Shown here in pieces: positions 12,823 to 25,600 of a DNA stretch of 64,000 nucleotides. The stretch comes from Acanthaster planci (lineage: Eukaryota; Echinodermata; Asteroidea; Valvatida; Acanthasteridae). How positions within the stretch are numbered: the stretch's first letter is position 1; each line of letters begins with the position of its first letter. The position numbers and the translations under genes were made by a program. The DNA lies in contig NW_019091407.1 of the NCBI RefSeq assembly GCF_001949145.1, positions 1,226,001-1,290,000 of the forward strand. The letters are read 5' to 3'. A model generated the notes under the pieces. The model worked only from the letters and a program-made list of their open reading frames with translations, did no database searches and was not told where the DNA came from.

Positions 12823-13641
12823 GGACGTGGGCATGACTTTCTAACTTTTACCATACACCGTTATTTTTGCGCGTTACCTTGGTTGCGTCAAGATGTCCGC
12901 CTGCAAACAGACTTGGCCCTATACAGCCAGCAAGCGCTCGATGTTTACTAAGGATCAATCAGGCTACTCATTATAATGTCGTTTATTTCCCTTGACAGTC
13001 ATTCAAACCCTGTAGGCTTATTTGCCCGTGGAAAAACACTCTGACTGGGACTGGTGCGTAATGAGAAAATTCTCCGTTGATTTACTAATTAAAAATGTAG
13101 CTGTCCATTGTCCTGCGGTACAAGTATCGTACGTTAAATGTTACTTCAACCTGTCCAGTCCTCCATGTTTATTACTCCGGGGCATGCACAAGGGAAGAAA
13201 AAAGAAGACTTTGAAACAAATGAGGGCCCAAGGATGCACTTTCTCAGGAGACAACTTAATCGAAATTCTGCTTCATTGTGTGACTATATTTGCATTTCCC
13301 AGCATTAGCGTTAGGAAGCACGGGCATTAAAAATATTTAAAGGGGTGAAACATTGTCTCAGGTTGCACCACGGGGCATCGAGAAAAAAGGAAGAAGCCCA
13401 AATTATCCGGGATCCTTAAGTGGGTTCCAGACCCGGTGCCGTCAGGTCTATGTGCTTCGCATTATTTTTAATCAGGGTTACCCCCCCCCCCTTTTAAGAA
13501 CGATTAGCATTATGGTACAAACGGTGAACATCAATTGGCCATAACCAGACCTAAATGGATCTTAACCAAAGGCGTATGGGCCAAGGGGGTAAGTTCCCCC
13601 ACCCCAGACTAGTTAACAATTTTTAAAAATAGTTATAGGAT
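12823..13641. other. Intergenic, no gene recognised
   Basis: This non-coding stretch lies between the foldback element and the Penelope-like element. It has a C run at 13482-13491 and no exon signature on either strand. Confidence 0.5.
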
Positions 13642-15865
13642 CTAAAGACGCCAGCCTTCTACAGTGGGTGTCTGCTTGGGTGCTAGTAGTGGGCGCCAGA
13701 TGTCGCTGAGGTTGAAACTGGTGTCATGGGGTACGGTGTTGTGACGGAAAATCTCAATAGCTTCTCGGATTCTCCTTGGGAGCCAGTTCTGGATGGGAGC
13801 AGTGAGTTCTGCTTTGTCCCACTCGACGCGCTGGTCCTGGAGTGTGCATGTTTGATGATGGCAGACTTGTATTCTTCTCGTCAGCCGTGCGAGTAGTGTT
13901 CTTGGAGTCTGGTGGGGAGGTTCCTTCCAGTTTCCCCGATGTATACTTGGCCGCATTCAAATGGAATGCGATATACACTGGGGCGACTACTGGGTGGGTG
14001 CTTGTCCTTGTGGTGTGAAGTGCAGCCTGCAGCTTGTTGGGTGCTGAATGATGTACTTTGATGTTGGCCGACTGCAGGATGCTCCGGAGTTGGTGGGAGG
14101 TGGGGCCCAGATACTGTAGGCATACTGTGGCAGTGGGGGTTTGGGGGACTTCGGGTATAGGTGACCCTAACGACCTGGGGGAGGGCTTGGAAAGGTTGAT
14201 ACGTTGGTTGCGGTAGCCGTTCATCTTGAGGGCAGACTTGATGTGGTAGAGTTCTTGGCGTAGTTTGTTCTGGTCGCAGATCTCATAGGCTCTGTTGACC
14301 AGGGTGTGGTTGACTGATGTTTTGACTGCTGGGTGGTGGAAAGATCTCTGGTGCAGGTACCGGTCGGTGTGGGTGGGCATGTGGTGGACACGGTGGTTGA
14401 GGGTGCCGTCTGGGTTTCTAGACAGGTGAACATCTAAGAAGGAGAGGTGTCCGTCTTGTTCTTGTTCCATAGTGAACTTGACAGTGGGGTGTTGCTTGTT
14501 GAGGTACTCCAGGAATTCTTGGAGGTGATCTTGATCATGGGGCCATATGACGAATGTGTCGTCAACATAGCGCAGCCGAAGGTGGGTTTGAGGTCGGCGG
14601 CGAGGAGAGATGATGTTTCAATTCGTCCATGAAGATGTTAGCTAGGGCCGGGGATATACAGGGGATTCCATGGAGGTCCCAGCTATCTGGCCATAGAACT
14701 GATCTTGGAACTTGAAGTAGCTGAAAGAAACGCAGAGGCGGATGAGGTCAGCGATCTGGGCGGAGGAGAGGGCTGAGCTGTCAGCGAGGGAGGGGTCGCT
14801 GTCTGGTGGATCCTTGGCAATCTGGCATGCTTCTTTGGTGGGAAAATTGGTGAAAAGCGACACCACGTCGAAGCTCACCATGCTGTCTGTTGGCTGGGGT
14901 CAGAGGTTTCTCGTGAGCTAACTGGGTGGAGTTGGAGATATGGTGTGGTGTGTTGCCGACCACGGGCTGGAGGATGCCGGTCAGGAAGTGGGCGGTCTTG
15001 TACGTCGGTGAGCCCTTGAAGACACAATGGGGTACAGGGGGATGTCCCGCTTGTGGATCTTGGGTTGACCAAAGAATCTTTGACAGGTAGACACCGACGG
15101 GCGGAGGCGACGGTACAGGTCTGCTGGGATGGAGTCGGCGCGTTGGAGGGCGAGGAGGTGGTTGGCGATGCGTTTCTCGATGGCTTGAGTGGGTAGGGGG
15201 CGATAGGTGCCGGATGTGAGGATGTCTTGTACTTTGTTGGAGTAAGCCACACGGTCCATGACCACGGTGGCGTTGCCCTTGTCGGCCGTGATGATGTGTA
15301 TGGACTTGTTGCTGCGGAAATCACGAAGGGCTTCAACTTCGGTCTGGTGAGGTTTGTTGTGTAGGAGCGCTTTGTGGATCTTGGCTCGGATGTTATCGGC
15401 TGTAGTCTTGTCAAGCTTCCGTATGGCAGGTTCCGTGGCTTGGATGCTGTCGGCTAGGGCTGGAGGACTGGGTGGAAGACGAGATCTTGACGATGGCTGG
15501 TGTAGGGTCGACTTGAGGGCGGCTTCAGTGGCAGTGATATCCTTGTCCAGGTGGCTGAGGGTGCGTCTTGTGTGTTGGATGCATTCTCTTAGAAGGGCTC
15601 GGCTGGCTGGCTGTAAGATGCGGAGGGAATGGTTGCTGCAAACGGGATCGTGGAGCTTGAGACCTCGTGGAGTGATGTGCGAGTCTCGGCAGCATTTGAG
15701 GAAAGTTAGGTTGTTGATGTACCTTGTGCGTCGGATGGAATTACGCTCATAGGTCCTAACTCGTCGAACTGTAGGCTCTCCGTAGAGCAAAGATAAGTAA
15801 GATTTGAAACTTTGCATGGTGGAAGAGTTATGAGAAATGGGTTTGCGGGTACACCATGCAATCAA
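13642..15865 (-). pseudogene. Decayed Penelope-like retroelement (RT + GIY-YIG)
   Basis: The pieces lie in order on the minus strand but in different frames. 15865-14981 is the N-terminal/RT region with SIHIITADKGNATVVMDR and RFFGQPKIHK. 14881-14642 carries the RT core FDVVSLFTNFPT. 14569-14558 encodes the catalytic YVDD, with TFVIW following. 14470-13980 holds DGHLSFLDVHLSRN. 14123-13881 holds the GIY-YIG endonuclease core VYIGETGRN after an N-terminal VYRIPFECG. 13956-13642 is a C-terminal tail with WDKAELTAPIQNWLPRRIRE. RT followed by a C-terminal GIY-YIG nuclease is diagnostic of Penelope-like elements. At least four or five frame changes break the reading frame, so this copy is dead. Local G+C is higher than the flanks, which fits an inserted element. 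Confidence 0.9.
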
Positions 15866-15950
15866 TTTCTTTTGGGCGAGGTGTGGTTCTTAAAAGAACC
15901 GGTGAGTGTTAACTCGACGTTTTGGCCAGTGTGCTCTGACCGTCCTTACA
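15866..15950 (-). mobile_element. Penelope-like element 5' leader
   Basis: On the minus strand this segment precedes the element's ORF. It contains ACGTCGAGTTAAC and the short hairpin GGTTCTTTTAAGAACC. Such leaders in Penelope-like elements often contain a minimal hammerhead ribozyme. Here the CAAAACGTC near 15915-15925 resembles the GAAAC side of the core, but the CTGANGA box is not intact. The boundary with host DNA is approximate. Confidence 0.5.
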
Positions 15951-17223
15951 TTCATGTATAAAGTTACTTTTTCCCTCTTTCCTAAATATTATCCAGTTTC
16001 ATAACTTTTTGCAAAGGTTTGTCCATTTTCTTTCTCAATATTAGTTTTCTTAATCACTAAAGTTTTCCTAATTTTGTCTAGCTTTTATGCCTAGAAAACA
16101 CACTCTAAGCTTATATCATCTTTTTAGATCTATACTTCTTTGATGTTCTCATAATTTCTTACCTTTCTTACTCTTTTTAGTCGAAGAATGTTAGTGATGT
16201 ATAAGTATTTCCATCCATTTGCCTCAGAGCATGCCTTTTTTGTCTTCTCTTCCTTAGTTGATTCTTTATTTGGACTTGCTGAGATGATTTGAATACTTAA
16301 TGAGCCCTACAGGCCTGTACACAATTTTAGTTTTATGACGTTAAGCCTTGCTCTCCTTCCTGTACTATGTAGTCCATGCACAAGAGATTTTGTTTTTCTT
16401 ACATGTATGTTCTTTACTTCTCTCGTTTTTTACAGATAGTATAAACTCATTTTACACACTGTGTTAGGTTTTGGTTTTTAGTCTTTTTAAATCTTTAGTC
16501 TTTTGGTTTTAGTCCTTTCAAAGTTCTAATCCTAAGTCCTTTTGGGTTTTTGGTACTATTTCATGAACAATTCTTTTGTGTCCTTGTGTAGAAGTCAAAT
16601 ATTGGTGTCTGAGTCCATATTACTTCAGTTTCCTGCGACTTTTCCCTAAAAGATCCTTGGTTTAGTTAGAGCTTTTGTTGTTTTGCGAGTTCCCCATAGT
16701 GTGCCATTTTCCCTGTTACATGTACATAGGTGTGAGTTCTGCAGGGTACAGCAAGTGTGATTGAAACATAGAGCCACATCAGTGTGTTTGCCTTCTATCC
16801 ATTCTGTATGTGAGGGTATAACGACACCATCACTTAACTTTCTTCTTGTCATATGCCATGTCAATTTTGGATGGTGCCCACTATGTATTTGCTTTCTAGT
16901 TTGCATGTGCAGGGTACCACCCACAGCACTGCTAAACATTTTTGCAGTCAAATTCTACCTTTGCTTTTGTAGTTCCTTGATGGTACTGTCTATTGCAATT
17001 CATCTTAATATTTTTTTCTTTTAATCTGAACTACTTTATTTATTACAGGCACAAAAAGTAGGAGTAGTGTGAGTTTGATGCAGAGATGAACAAAATGATG
17101 AGTTGAAGGCCTTCCCCATTCTCAAGATGACTAGACTTCTCATACCCCATGAAGAGAAGTATTACCAGTTGGTTTCAATGCACCAAGTGAGTGCCTGTAG
17201 AGAATTGCGACACTGTTCCACAT
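15951..17223. other. T-rich intergenic DNA, no gene recognised
   Basis: The sequence is strongly T-rich on the plus strand (CTTTT and TTTAGTC runs). I see no exon. It ends at the assembly gap. Confidence 0.45.
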
Positions 17224-17341
17224 NNNNNNNNNNNNNNNNNNNNNNNNNNNNNNNNNNNNNNNNNNNNNNNNNNNNNNNNNNNNNNNNNNNNNNNNNNNNN
17301 NNNNNNNNNNNNNNNNNNNNNNNNNNNNNNNNNNNNNNNNN
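17224..17341. other. Assembly gap (N run)
   Basis: 118 consecutive N. Apparent reading frames that cross it are artefacts. Confidence 0.99.
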
Positions 17342-17687
17342 GGATTTTGAAAAAGATGGGTAGTGTTTAAATATGCAATATTTTACTAATAATTCCGTTG
17401 AATGATTATTACATTTCTGTATGAGTTTTGAAGTTTTGTTCATATTTCAGACCTATCTGGTTGTACATGTACATGTTTTCTTTAAAGAGGTGTGAGTTGA
17501 TCATGAGTTTTGTGTCCTACATGCAACTGAAAAGTGGTAAATGGTGAATTTATTACAATTAAGTAAATGTTCATATAGTTTTTCTGGATTTTCTTTTCTT
17601 TTTGCATTTTTAAGATGTATGTAATGATCTATTGAGTTTAGTAAATGAACAAAATCCTAATTTGAGTAAAGTGCTGGCCCTGAAGTC

Positions 17688-18010
17688 ATGGGTATTTTGG
17701 AAACATTGTCTGAAATGGGCTCAACACACGAGTCAGGCAAAGTCACACTCATCAAATACTTTGAGCCCCGCAGGAAAATCGAATATAAGAGGTTCATATT
17801 TCGTGAGGCCAAGCAGCTGCACACTGAAACTTCCGCAACTCGTCTCCAGCAGCTTGCCAAAAGATGGGAGTTCCAAGACTGAGACATAGAAGTGAAATCT
17901 CAGATCACTCACGGCTGTCCATCATCTAAGTTGCATTGCTCTGCCCCCCGCGAGTCTGAGCTAATGCTGACCAAATTGCTATTACACAACTCTTCCGGCA
18001 GTAAACTCTG
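17688..18010 (+). pseudogene. LTR-retrotransposon gag relic
   Basis: The plus-strand frame 17688-17882 reads VTLIKYFEPRRKIEYKRFIF, then REAKQLHTETSATRLQQLAK and WEFQD. This resembles the gag middle domain of Ty3/Gypsy-type elements (YFEPR, ERFxFR, TRLRxLAxxCEF). After an in-frame stop at 17881 the same frame continues with VKSQITHGCPSSKL and RESELMLTKLL, the usual sequel in such gags. The stop and absence of nearby pol or LTRs make this an old fragment. It sits just right of the N gap, which may hide more of it. Confidence 0.65.
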
Positions 18011-18313
18011 CTAACTTTGTCTATTTTATTTTTCAAGAACTTCATTGGCCAGAGGTAACTAGACAGTAACCTGGTCACCGGTTCAATGCCTTGAGATTAA
18101 AAATTACTATCAAACCCCAAATGCCAACCATAGGCTGACGAATGATGACGAAGGATTCTAGAGCCGTTAGGAGAAAAGAACTTCACAAGTACACTTTTCA
18201 AAGCCAGAGAGTGTATCTTTTATGCCAAACGTTTCAATGTAAGGAGCGCCCAGAATCCTAAGCTGGTTGTATGGCAGATAGTACTCCCTCTTGACAAGTT
18301 CTTTCAGTATATG

Positions 18314-18459
18314 GGCTCTGTTTGTTTCATGCGGATCCAGATCATGATCAGTGCTCTGACATTGGTTCACTGATACCAGATGCTACCTAATGGGCAAAGC
18401 AAACCAGTTTTGGGATCACTGTTTGAGATTCAGATCCATGCGAAACAAACAGGCCCTAT
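18314..18459. repeat. Inverted repeat, ~30-bp arms
   Basis: GGGCTCTGTTTGTTTCATGC (18314-) recurs inverted as GCGAAACAAACAGGCCC (ending about 18459), with a short spacer. It is probably a foldback or MITE remnant next to the gag relic. Confidence 0.6.
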
Positions 18460-19669
18460 GTGTAACAGTAGTGAACAAACAGACATGTTTGAATGACTAC
18501 AACAGGAAAGACTGATGCTAATACGTTTACACCTTACAAACATCCATAATAAAACTGTCCAACCCCACACCGACTGTCAAAGATTGAGCTAAAGAGGTTG
18601 ATCCAATGGGTATGTGGCTCAAATATGACCTGCATGCACGCCAGGTCACAAGTGATGTGCTCTGTGCTTTGAATAAGCTGATGGCCTATTAAGGGCCTTA
18701 TATGAACAAACACTCGTGAAGATACTCTGTCATAAGGTCCTAACAGGTGCACACAGTGGCATTCTTGAGTCTGAGTTAAAGCAGCATCTAGACAACCTGG
18801 AAATCTTTGAGGATGAGACCCTAGAATAAGCACCTAGTAAAACTGTTGCTCAACTCCAGCAGTAACTAATGACCATCCTTTTGACCACACCCACTGCCTA
18901 CAAGAGCCTCAAAACCAAAATGTTCCAAAGTTTCCAAGGGAGCATGCCATGCTTTCTCAACATTTGATCATAGCTGGAATGACGTCATGACGTTTAGGAG
19001 AGACAAATTAAGCATCTCTGAGAACGCAGTGTAGGAAAGTGCAAAAGAACACAAATCATTGGAGTGCTTGTTATTTAAGAAAAATGTTTAGAGGAAAATT
19101 GTTCATTGGAGTGCCCAGCACCCAGACAGCTTGATGCTCAAAAGTCTAACAATTGGGAAGAAACATGGAGATTCAGTGGACTGAGGAGTATATGTAAGAA
19201 ATTTAAGTAACTTGAGTAATTTGAGAAACTGCATACATTGATGCCTGTTTTAACAGTTAAACCATATGAAGGATTCCCAAAGTGCACCTAGATGTAATTC
19301 AAGGGGCATCTAAGATGCAAGTACACCTGTTCGAAGAACACCAGATGAAGGTGTTTTCTGTGTTCACAATATTATTTACACTATTGTCGATGTCTGGAAG
19401 TTGAGTTTATAATCATACTGCATCAAATGATTAAATTGAAATGTTGTGGATCTCGAATGTAATTCTCGGCTTTATGAACGGTTTTGGTATCATCAGCTGG
19501 TGTTATATTTCTGTGAAACAGATTTCTTGTCTTTTCCTCAGCTAAAGTCACTTGCAATCAAGACCAGCTACTTTGGTAGCGCCAGTGGGGGCAATAACAA
19601 TATTCCTGGCATCACTAGAATGCACAAGAGGCAGATTCCAACCTCCTCCTTGGCTAGTTCTTTTTCGGG
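18460..19669. other. Intergenic / 3' flank of the CBM9-like gene
   Basis: No exon is recognised. The 3' UTR of the minus-strand CBM9-like gene should occupy the right part. Confidence 0.4.
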
Positions 19670-22600
19670 TTATGAAAACCATATGTATCTGTCATCTCTG
19701 ACATGCCCCATAGGTAAGGAGGGATCCAGTGGCTTGACTGTGGCGTTGAAGCGGTAGTTGTGGATGACAGTGATTTCTGGTTTACCGGCGCACAGGCCCT
19801 TGGTCACGTAGCTAGGGAGCTCCAACTGGGTCAGGTTGCTGGTGTAATAGCCAGCGATGGCATTGAAGATCTGACAGGAAAACCGGTACAGTTTTACTTA
19901 TGGTGAGTTGGTGAAACGGTATAAATATATGATTTGCAAAATTATGAAATCATTATCATCGAGAAGGGCTGTGGAGGAAGGATGAATTGAGTAGGTTAAC
20001 TACTTCCTGCCAGGGATTCCGGATCCAGACACGTATGCTTTATATGTTGGCCGGGGTCTCCAAACTCGGACAAAGGGAACAGGGCCTTGTAACAAAAGAC
20101 CATTCTCGGAACAAAAAACCAGACTGCTGGGCATTACCAACATTTTCTCACTCTCAAAAGTGGAGAAAATTCAGCCTTATTTTGAAACAGCATACCACGG
20201 TTTGGGGCATTTAGAGCGAGCAGATTACCACCGGGGATAAAAGCACTCAATCACCGCAGCGATGAGCCATACAGCACCGCTGCATGCTAATCTAGCCCCT
20301 ATTGAAAAGAGGTCACCAGCGCACTGAGCCAGGTTCATGAACAAAAGAAAGTTTTATAACACTGCAAGCTCTGAGCTCTTTTTACAAGGCTGCAGGCCTG
20401 GCTGAAATACTCAGGCGTCAGCACATTTTGTCAGTCAGGCTAGAGTGGCACCAGACAGTCCTTCACGTGTATGTAAATGAAGATAGGAATTTTAAAGAAT
20501 TTTGAAACAGAAAAAAATGATAATTATCCCAGACCAGCATCATCTACATTGATAACTGCCCCCGGGCAGCAAGTAGTTAAATGGGGGGGGGGAGATCAAG
20601 TGACTCAAAATATTGTGCATCACCAAGTGCTTCATGGAGACATGATTTCTACTTGCAGTATTAAGCTGCTTTTAATGATCCAAGTTACATTGTTTATGTT
20701 TGGCATAATAAATATCGTTGATGCATTCGTAAGCCTCATAAAAGAACTTGTTTTTTGCAAAGACAATTCCAACTTAACCAAAAGCCGGCCTGCAAAAATA
20801 TAAATGATGGATGCCTTGTTTTGGCCTTCTTGTGTCTACCTTGGAAGCCTTGCTAAAATGAATAGAGGTTGTGCATGGCAGTCGTCTTTCCAGTAACTGC
20901 TTTTGTTTTGGAAGGATAGCAGAAAAGGTCTTACTCATTTGTATCCCTGTTGAACAAAAGCTCTTACCTGAAAAATGACTGCCGTGCACAACCTCTATAC
21001 TGTTCACTACACAATTCTTGCCTTGTCTCCAAAATACACAGAGAAAAAAGATTTGTAGAAAAAAGAATGTTTAAAAACATTCCAAATGTCCCAATTTGAA
21101 AGAACTACATACCATCTGAGTTAGAGAAATCCAAAAGGGAAATGGCAGGGTTTGCAAACAAAGACTACTTGAGATACAGCTATACAAAAAAATTGCTTTA
21201 TGCTGGAGAAATCTGAGAAAACTTATACCTACCTTTTCTGCATTGTAAACTTCCACCAAACTGTTGTACATCGGCCATTTGGGATCACGGATGAACTTGC
21301 TGCTGTTGACTTTGCCCGTGCTGAACTGAATGATTCCCCATCTGAAATATATAGGTACATTATACATATCCTTACATGAAATTTCATTTTGTGCGATATT
21401 TCATTTCATTGCATTTCATTTCAGTGCTATTTTTTGTTCCCTCAAAGCAGATAGACCAACACTGCATTCCAGAAAAGCAAGTTTGAATCAGTTTTTGCTC
21501 AATTTTCTTTATCCCTTCTGCAAACCATTTAAACCTTAGCATAGTCACTGTTTCTGTGGTTTACATGATAACCACGGAACAAAACACAATACTCTCACCT
21601 TTCAGGAAGATGCATGTTGATGACATGCTGTGGCGACCACACCCAATTATCCTCAGGTAAACCAGGCACCTACAATGTACATGGTAACGCAAACCAAGAA
21701 CTCTCAGTACCAGACAAACAAGAAAAATAACACTGTAAATCAAAAGGTGTGTGACGGGAAAGTCGTGGGAGAAGACAGAAGAGTAAAATCATGCATACCA
21801 TAAGTATGAAATTAAACGCAAGCTCTTTTGTCTAGAAATGATACACAGTTCAGTTGAAACACACACAAGAAAATCACGAAGTGGTAATATAATTACATGC
21901 ATGCATGACTAAGGAGCTCAGTGCAGATATGGCAGACCGTGCTTTGTAACTAGTCAACAGTACAACAAGAGCACATAAGACAAAAGTTGCCTCGGAAACA
22001 TTCAAGATGGGACATTATACAGAAGCCCTCAGGTAAACTCAAGTTGTACGGACATTAGAATCTAACTGACCTTTTCATAATGTCCATTGACATTTCTCAC
22101 ATGCCACTCCACCCTGTGAAGAGAAAAATGGCAAAGGTGTAATGTTTGCACAAAGCAGTACAATCAACCAAATCTGCACACAAATGCTATAACCATTTCC
22201 AGAATCTTGACCACCCCGTCACTGCTTTATTCTAACTGATGTCTAACATCATACATTACTATTTGACCCAATTTTATTAACCCCTTCACTCTGGAGGACT
22301 GCTACTACGGCACCATTGTGTGAGGATCAGTGCATACCACGCATACAGTCTATTCACCACGCAGCTGCTGCTTCAATGGGTCCTGCTGCTGGACAAAGCC
22401 CTCCATTCAAGGCATACCACAGCCCAGCAGGCACGGTCAAAATAATCCCACCGTGAAGGGGTTAAACTGGGAATAAGGCCATGTTGATAACATTTCCCAA
22501 GTTGGCTCTGCTTGAGTGCCATTTACATTTTAACAAATTTCAATTTCAAATGCAGCATTTTGAAAGAAAACAGTAAAGTTCTTTGTGAATGTGAAACATC

Positions 22601-25600
22601 CCAGTGGCTACGAAATGATTAGATATGGTCAGGGGAAAAGAAAAGGTAGTCCCCCCTTCCCTTGATAACAAAGAGTTGTTGGAAACTCAGGGCTACAGTC
22701 ATGACCATCACAAGTCTATTCACAAGACATGAGGTGGACAGTGACAAAGGAATGTCTTTGTCACCTTTCATTTGAATAGCTTGTGACTTGTGACTAAACA
22801 ATGGATGACTTGTCGTGGACCAGCGATTGACACGACTTCGACACTGAGCAAAACACTTTCAAAAACTCTTGCACTAACGAAATTCCAAAACTCAAGCACC
22901 TTTCAAAAGGAATTTCAGCCCCCTGAAGTATATGACCACATTGCAAATAAGAACTCACCTGCTGAAGTTGATTCTCCACTGGTCCCCATTCTTAGGTGGT
23001 GCCCTAGCCATGCTGTCATTTAATACCAGGTCTTTCAGTGGCAAGGCTAGCTCAACAGTCCAGTATGAATCTGAAACAACAAAGGAGATCATCCCTAAAT
23101 ATCTGATTTCCAGGAATGCGCCAAGCAATCTGGACAAAAAATGACAGCCCAGTGAGGAAAAACAAGTTTTTAATTTGTGCCAACAAGTGCTTCTGATATT
23201 ATTCTGACAATACTGGAAACTATGGATTCCACTAACAAAATCTAAAAAACATTGATCTGGTTGTGAAGAGAACAGAACACGTTAACTCGATGAACTGAAA
23301 TAAACCACTTTTTCTTGGCCTTGGTTACATCGTATTACGTGTTTCTGATTGCATTTACTGTCAAGCAAAGACTCAAATCACATGAAATCCTATCCTAGCG
23401 TAGGACCTTTTAAATAAGAAAAAAACTGGACTTTGATTTTATTTCTATTCTGAGGAAGAAACATGGAAAAGCACACTGATATTACTAAGCCATTACGACC
23501 AGTAAACTGTTGCAAGAGTTGATTTGTTTGAGTGATAATGTGGATAACAATCTCCTTTTTTACTACTTTACATTAAATGCCCTACCCTTGACGAGTGGAT
23601 TGTTCACAGGACCATCAACATAGATGGCGCTCTTCATGGTTGGCATCTCAAAGCTGCTGTTGGGGAAGCCACCATTCATATATGGCTGAAAAGGCACAGA
23701 GAAAGAAGCAGTGCTTTTAACTAACCTGAAAGAAAACTGAACCAAGTGATGAGTCACACAAATACAAAATCACCCAATTTGTCCAAGCATATGTGTTATT
23801 GTTTAGTTGACAGTCCATCTGAATGATCTCAGGGTGAGTTTTTTAATTCCATCCGGCGGTTCCAATACATAACTGTAGTGGTTCAAAGAAAAGTTGCCGA
23901 AGAATACAAAAATGTGTATAAATTAACTTAAGTGGGGGGTCAGGCTTACTATTCCTTTCTAAAAGCCTAATGCTTTCAGAAAGTAGATTGATAGGCAACA
24001 ATTTTCATTTTTTTATAGCTTTTTGAACAGATACAAAGTTTACCTGGTTCAAGATGAGGTCCCATGTGGTGTTAATGGCATTGATTTCAAACTCTTTGTA
24101 CCTGTCAGGACACACAATTGAGATGGGTGTGTCCTTGTCAGTTTGCCAATTTTCTGTAAACCAATCAAAGTGCATGATCACAGTGCAATGATTGCTGAAG
24201 ATGCCCCTAGTAACAGTCAGAAGCACTATGCCATCCTAAATTTCCAAATAGGTGGCCCATGTTGGTTTTTCTGCATAAAAAGAAGCACAATGCCTTTGCC
24301 AACATCAGGGGGCTGCCTGACCGTCATGATCATATATGCAGGTTCCATTTATAATCCTAATCGGAACACTGTGCCTTAAAGGCAGAAGGGATCATTTACA
24401 GCTATCCCAAAATCAACTGATTATATTAGTGTTAAGAATCCATGCTTTAGAGAGAGTAATGTCACTGGACTTCCTGTGCAGTAATTCCATCTGGTCATGT
24501 TGAAAAAAATGATCAAAGAAGTTAATTTCCACATTTCTGAATCTTCCATAAATACTAGACTCCACTGATTCTAACTTGGGTGGAATCTGTGAATAGGAGC
24601 GACAAGTTCATAGCAAGGATTTCCATATAGTAGTTTCCCTAAACTGCGTGATCACTTCATTACAAAGGCAGAACTGGCTGATTGAGAATCGTATCCGAAT
24701 TCTCCTTTAGGGATAGCCTGGAGAGGGGGACCACTTCAAGCCACTTCAAACTTTTAAGCCACTTACAAGACCCAAGAATGTTGTGGATTCTCTATTATAC
24801 ATGCACTACTGACAGAAATACATTTCAAAATGTTGGTTGGTGTCCATCTATAGATTATCAGCAATTATTTGCTTCAAATAAAAATACACATTGATTTATT
24901 TACCAGTGTGTACTCCAATCTGGATCAGTAAACACCTGAAGGTGAAAAGGAAAATGAAAAAAAAGCAAATTTACTCAAAAAGAATTATTATTCTTGATAC
25001 TCCCATATTTGTAATAAAATGCGTTCAGATAGTCTGACAAAAACCAACACTTTTAAAATGACAATTTACTCAAGTTCAAGTTAAGTTTAAATTAACCAAA
25101 TTCAACCTACCTCAAAATCATTGTCTTTGAAAACTGCAAAATATGGAAAAAGGTGAACATTAATCAAAATGAGTTACTGAACTTACTGCATATTTCCAAA
25201 TTTTTAACAAGACCATTCTAACCAATGAGTGACAAAAACCAACCGTACAAAACAAGATCATTCACACTTGCTCGTCTTATTTCTTCACATAATGCACATA
25301 CATGTAAGCAGACATCCAGATGATCCATTGAACACTCGAGTCAACAATTTCTGAGGCATTTCAGTGATTTCAGCAAATCCATTTCGTGCTGCTTTTAGAG
25401 TAAGCTGCCTTTGCAATTTGACGGCCTTGCTCAATTCTTTTGGATGCAGCAGGGAGGTTACATAAAAACTGAATGTTGGCAATGTGCATGAACATGAAGC
25501 CAGCTACGTTTTACAGGACACTCCTGATGGCCCCCTGTAATGGCAGAAAGCACTGTGTTGGATTTTGTAAATTGTTAAGTAGCCACTGTTAGGGAATAAT

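Noticed and set aside
12538..12951. 137-codon plus-strand open frame (and minus frame 12631-12834)
   Set aside because: It reads through the foldback MITE. The same peptide-like string recurs at 46075-46293 because the DNA element is repeated, with no sign of coding constraint.
17103..17443. Reading frames crossing the N run
   Set aside because: Their length depends on unknown bases. No motif is seen in the sequenced parts.
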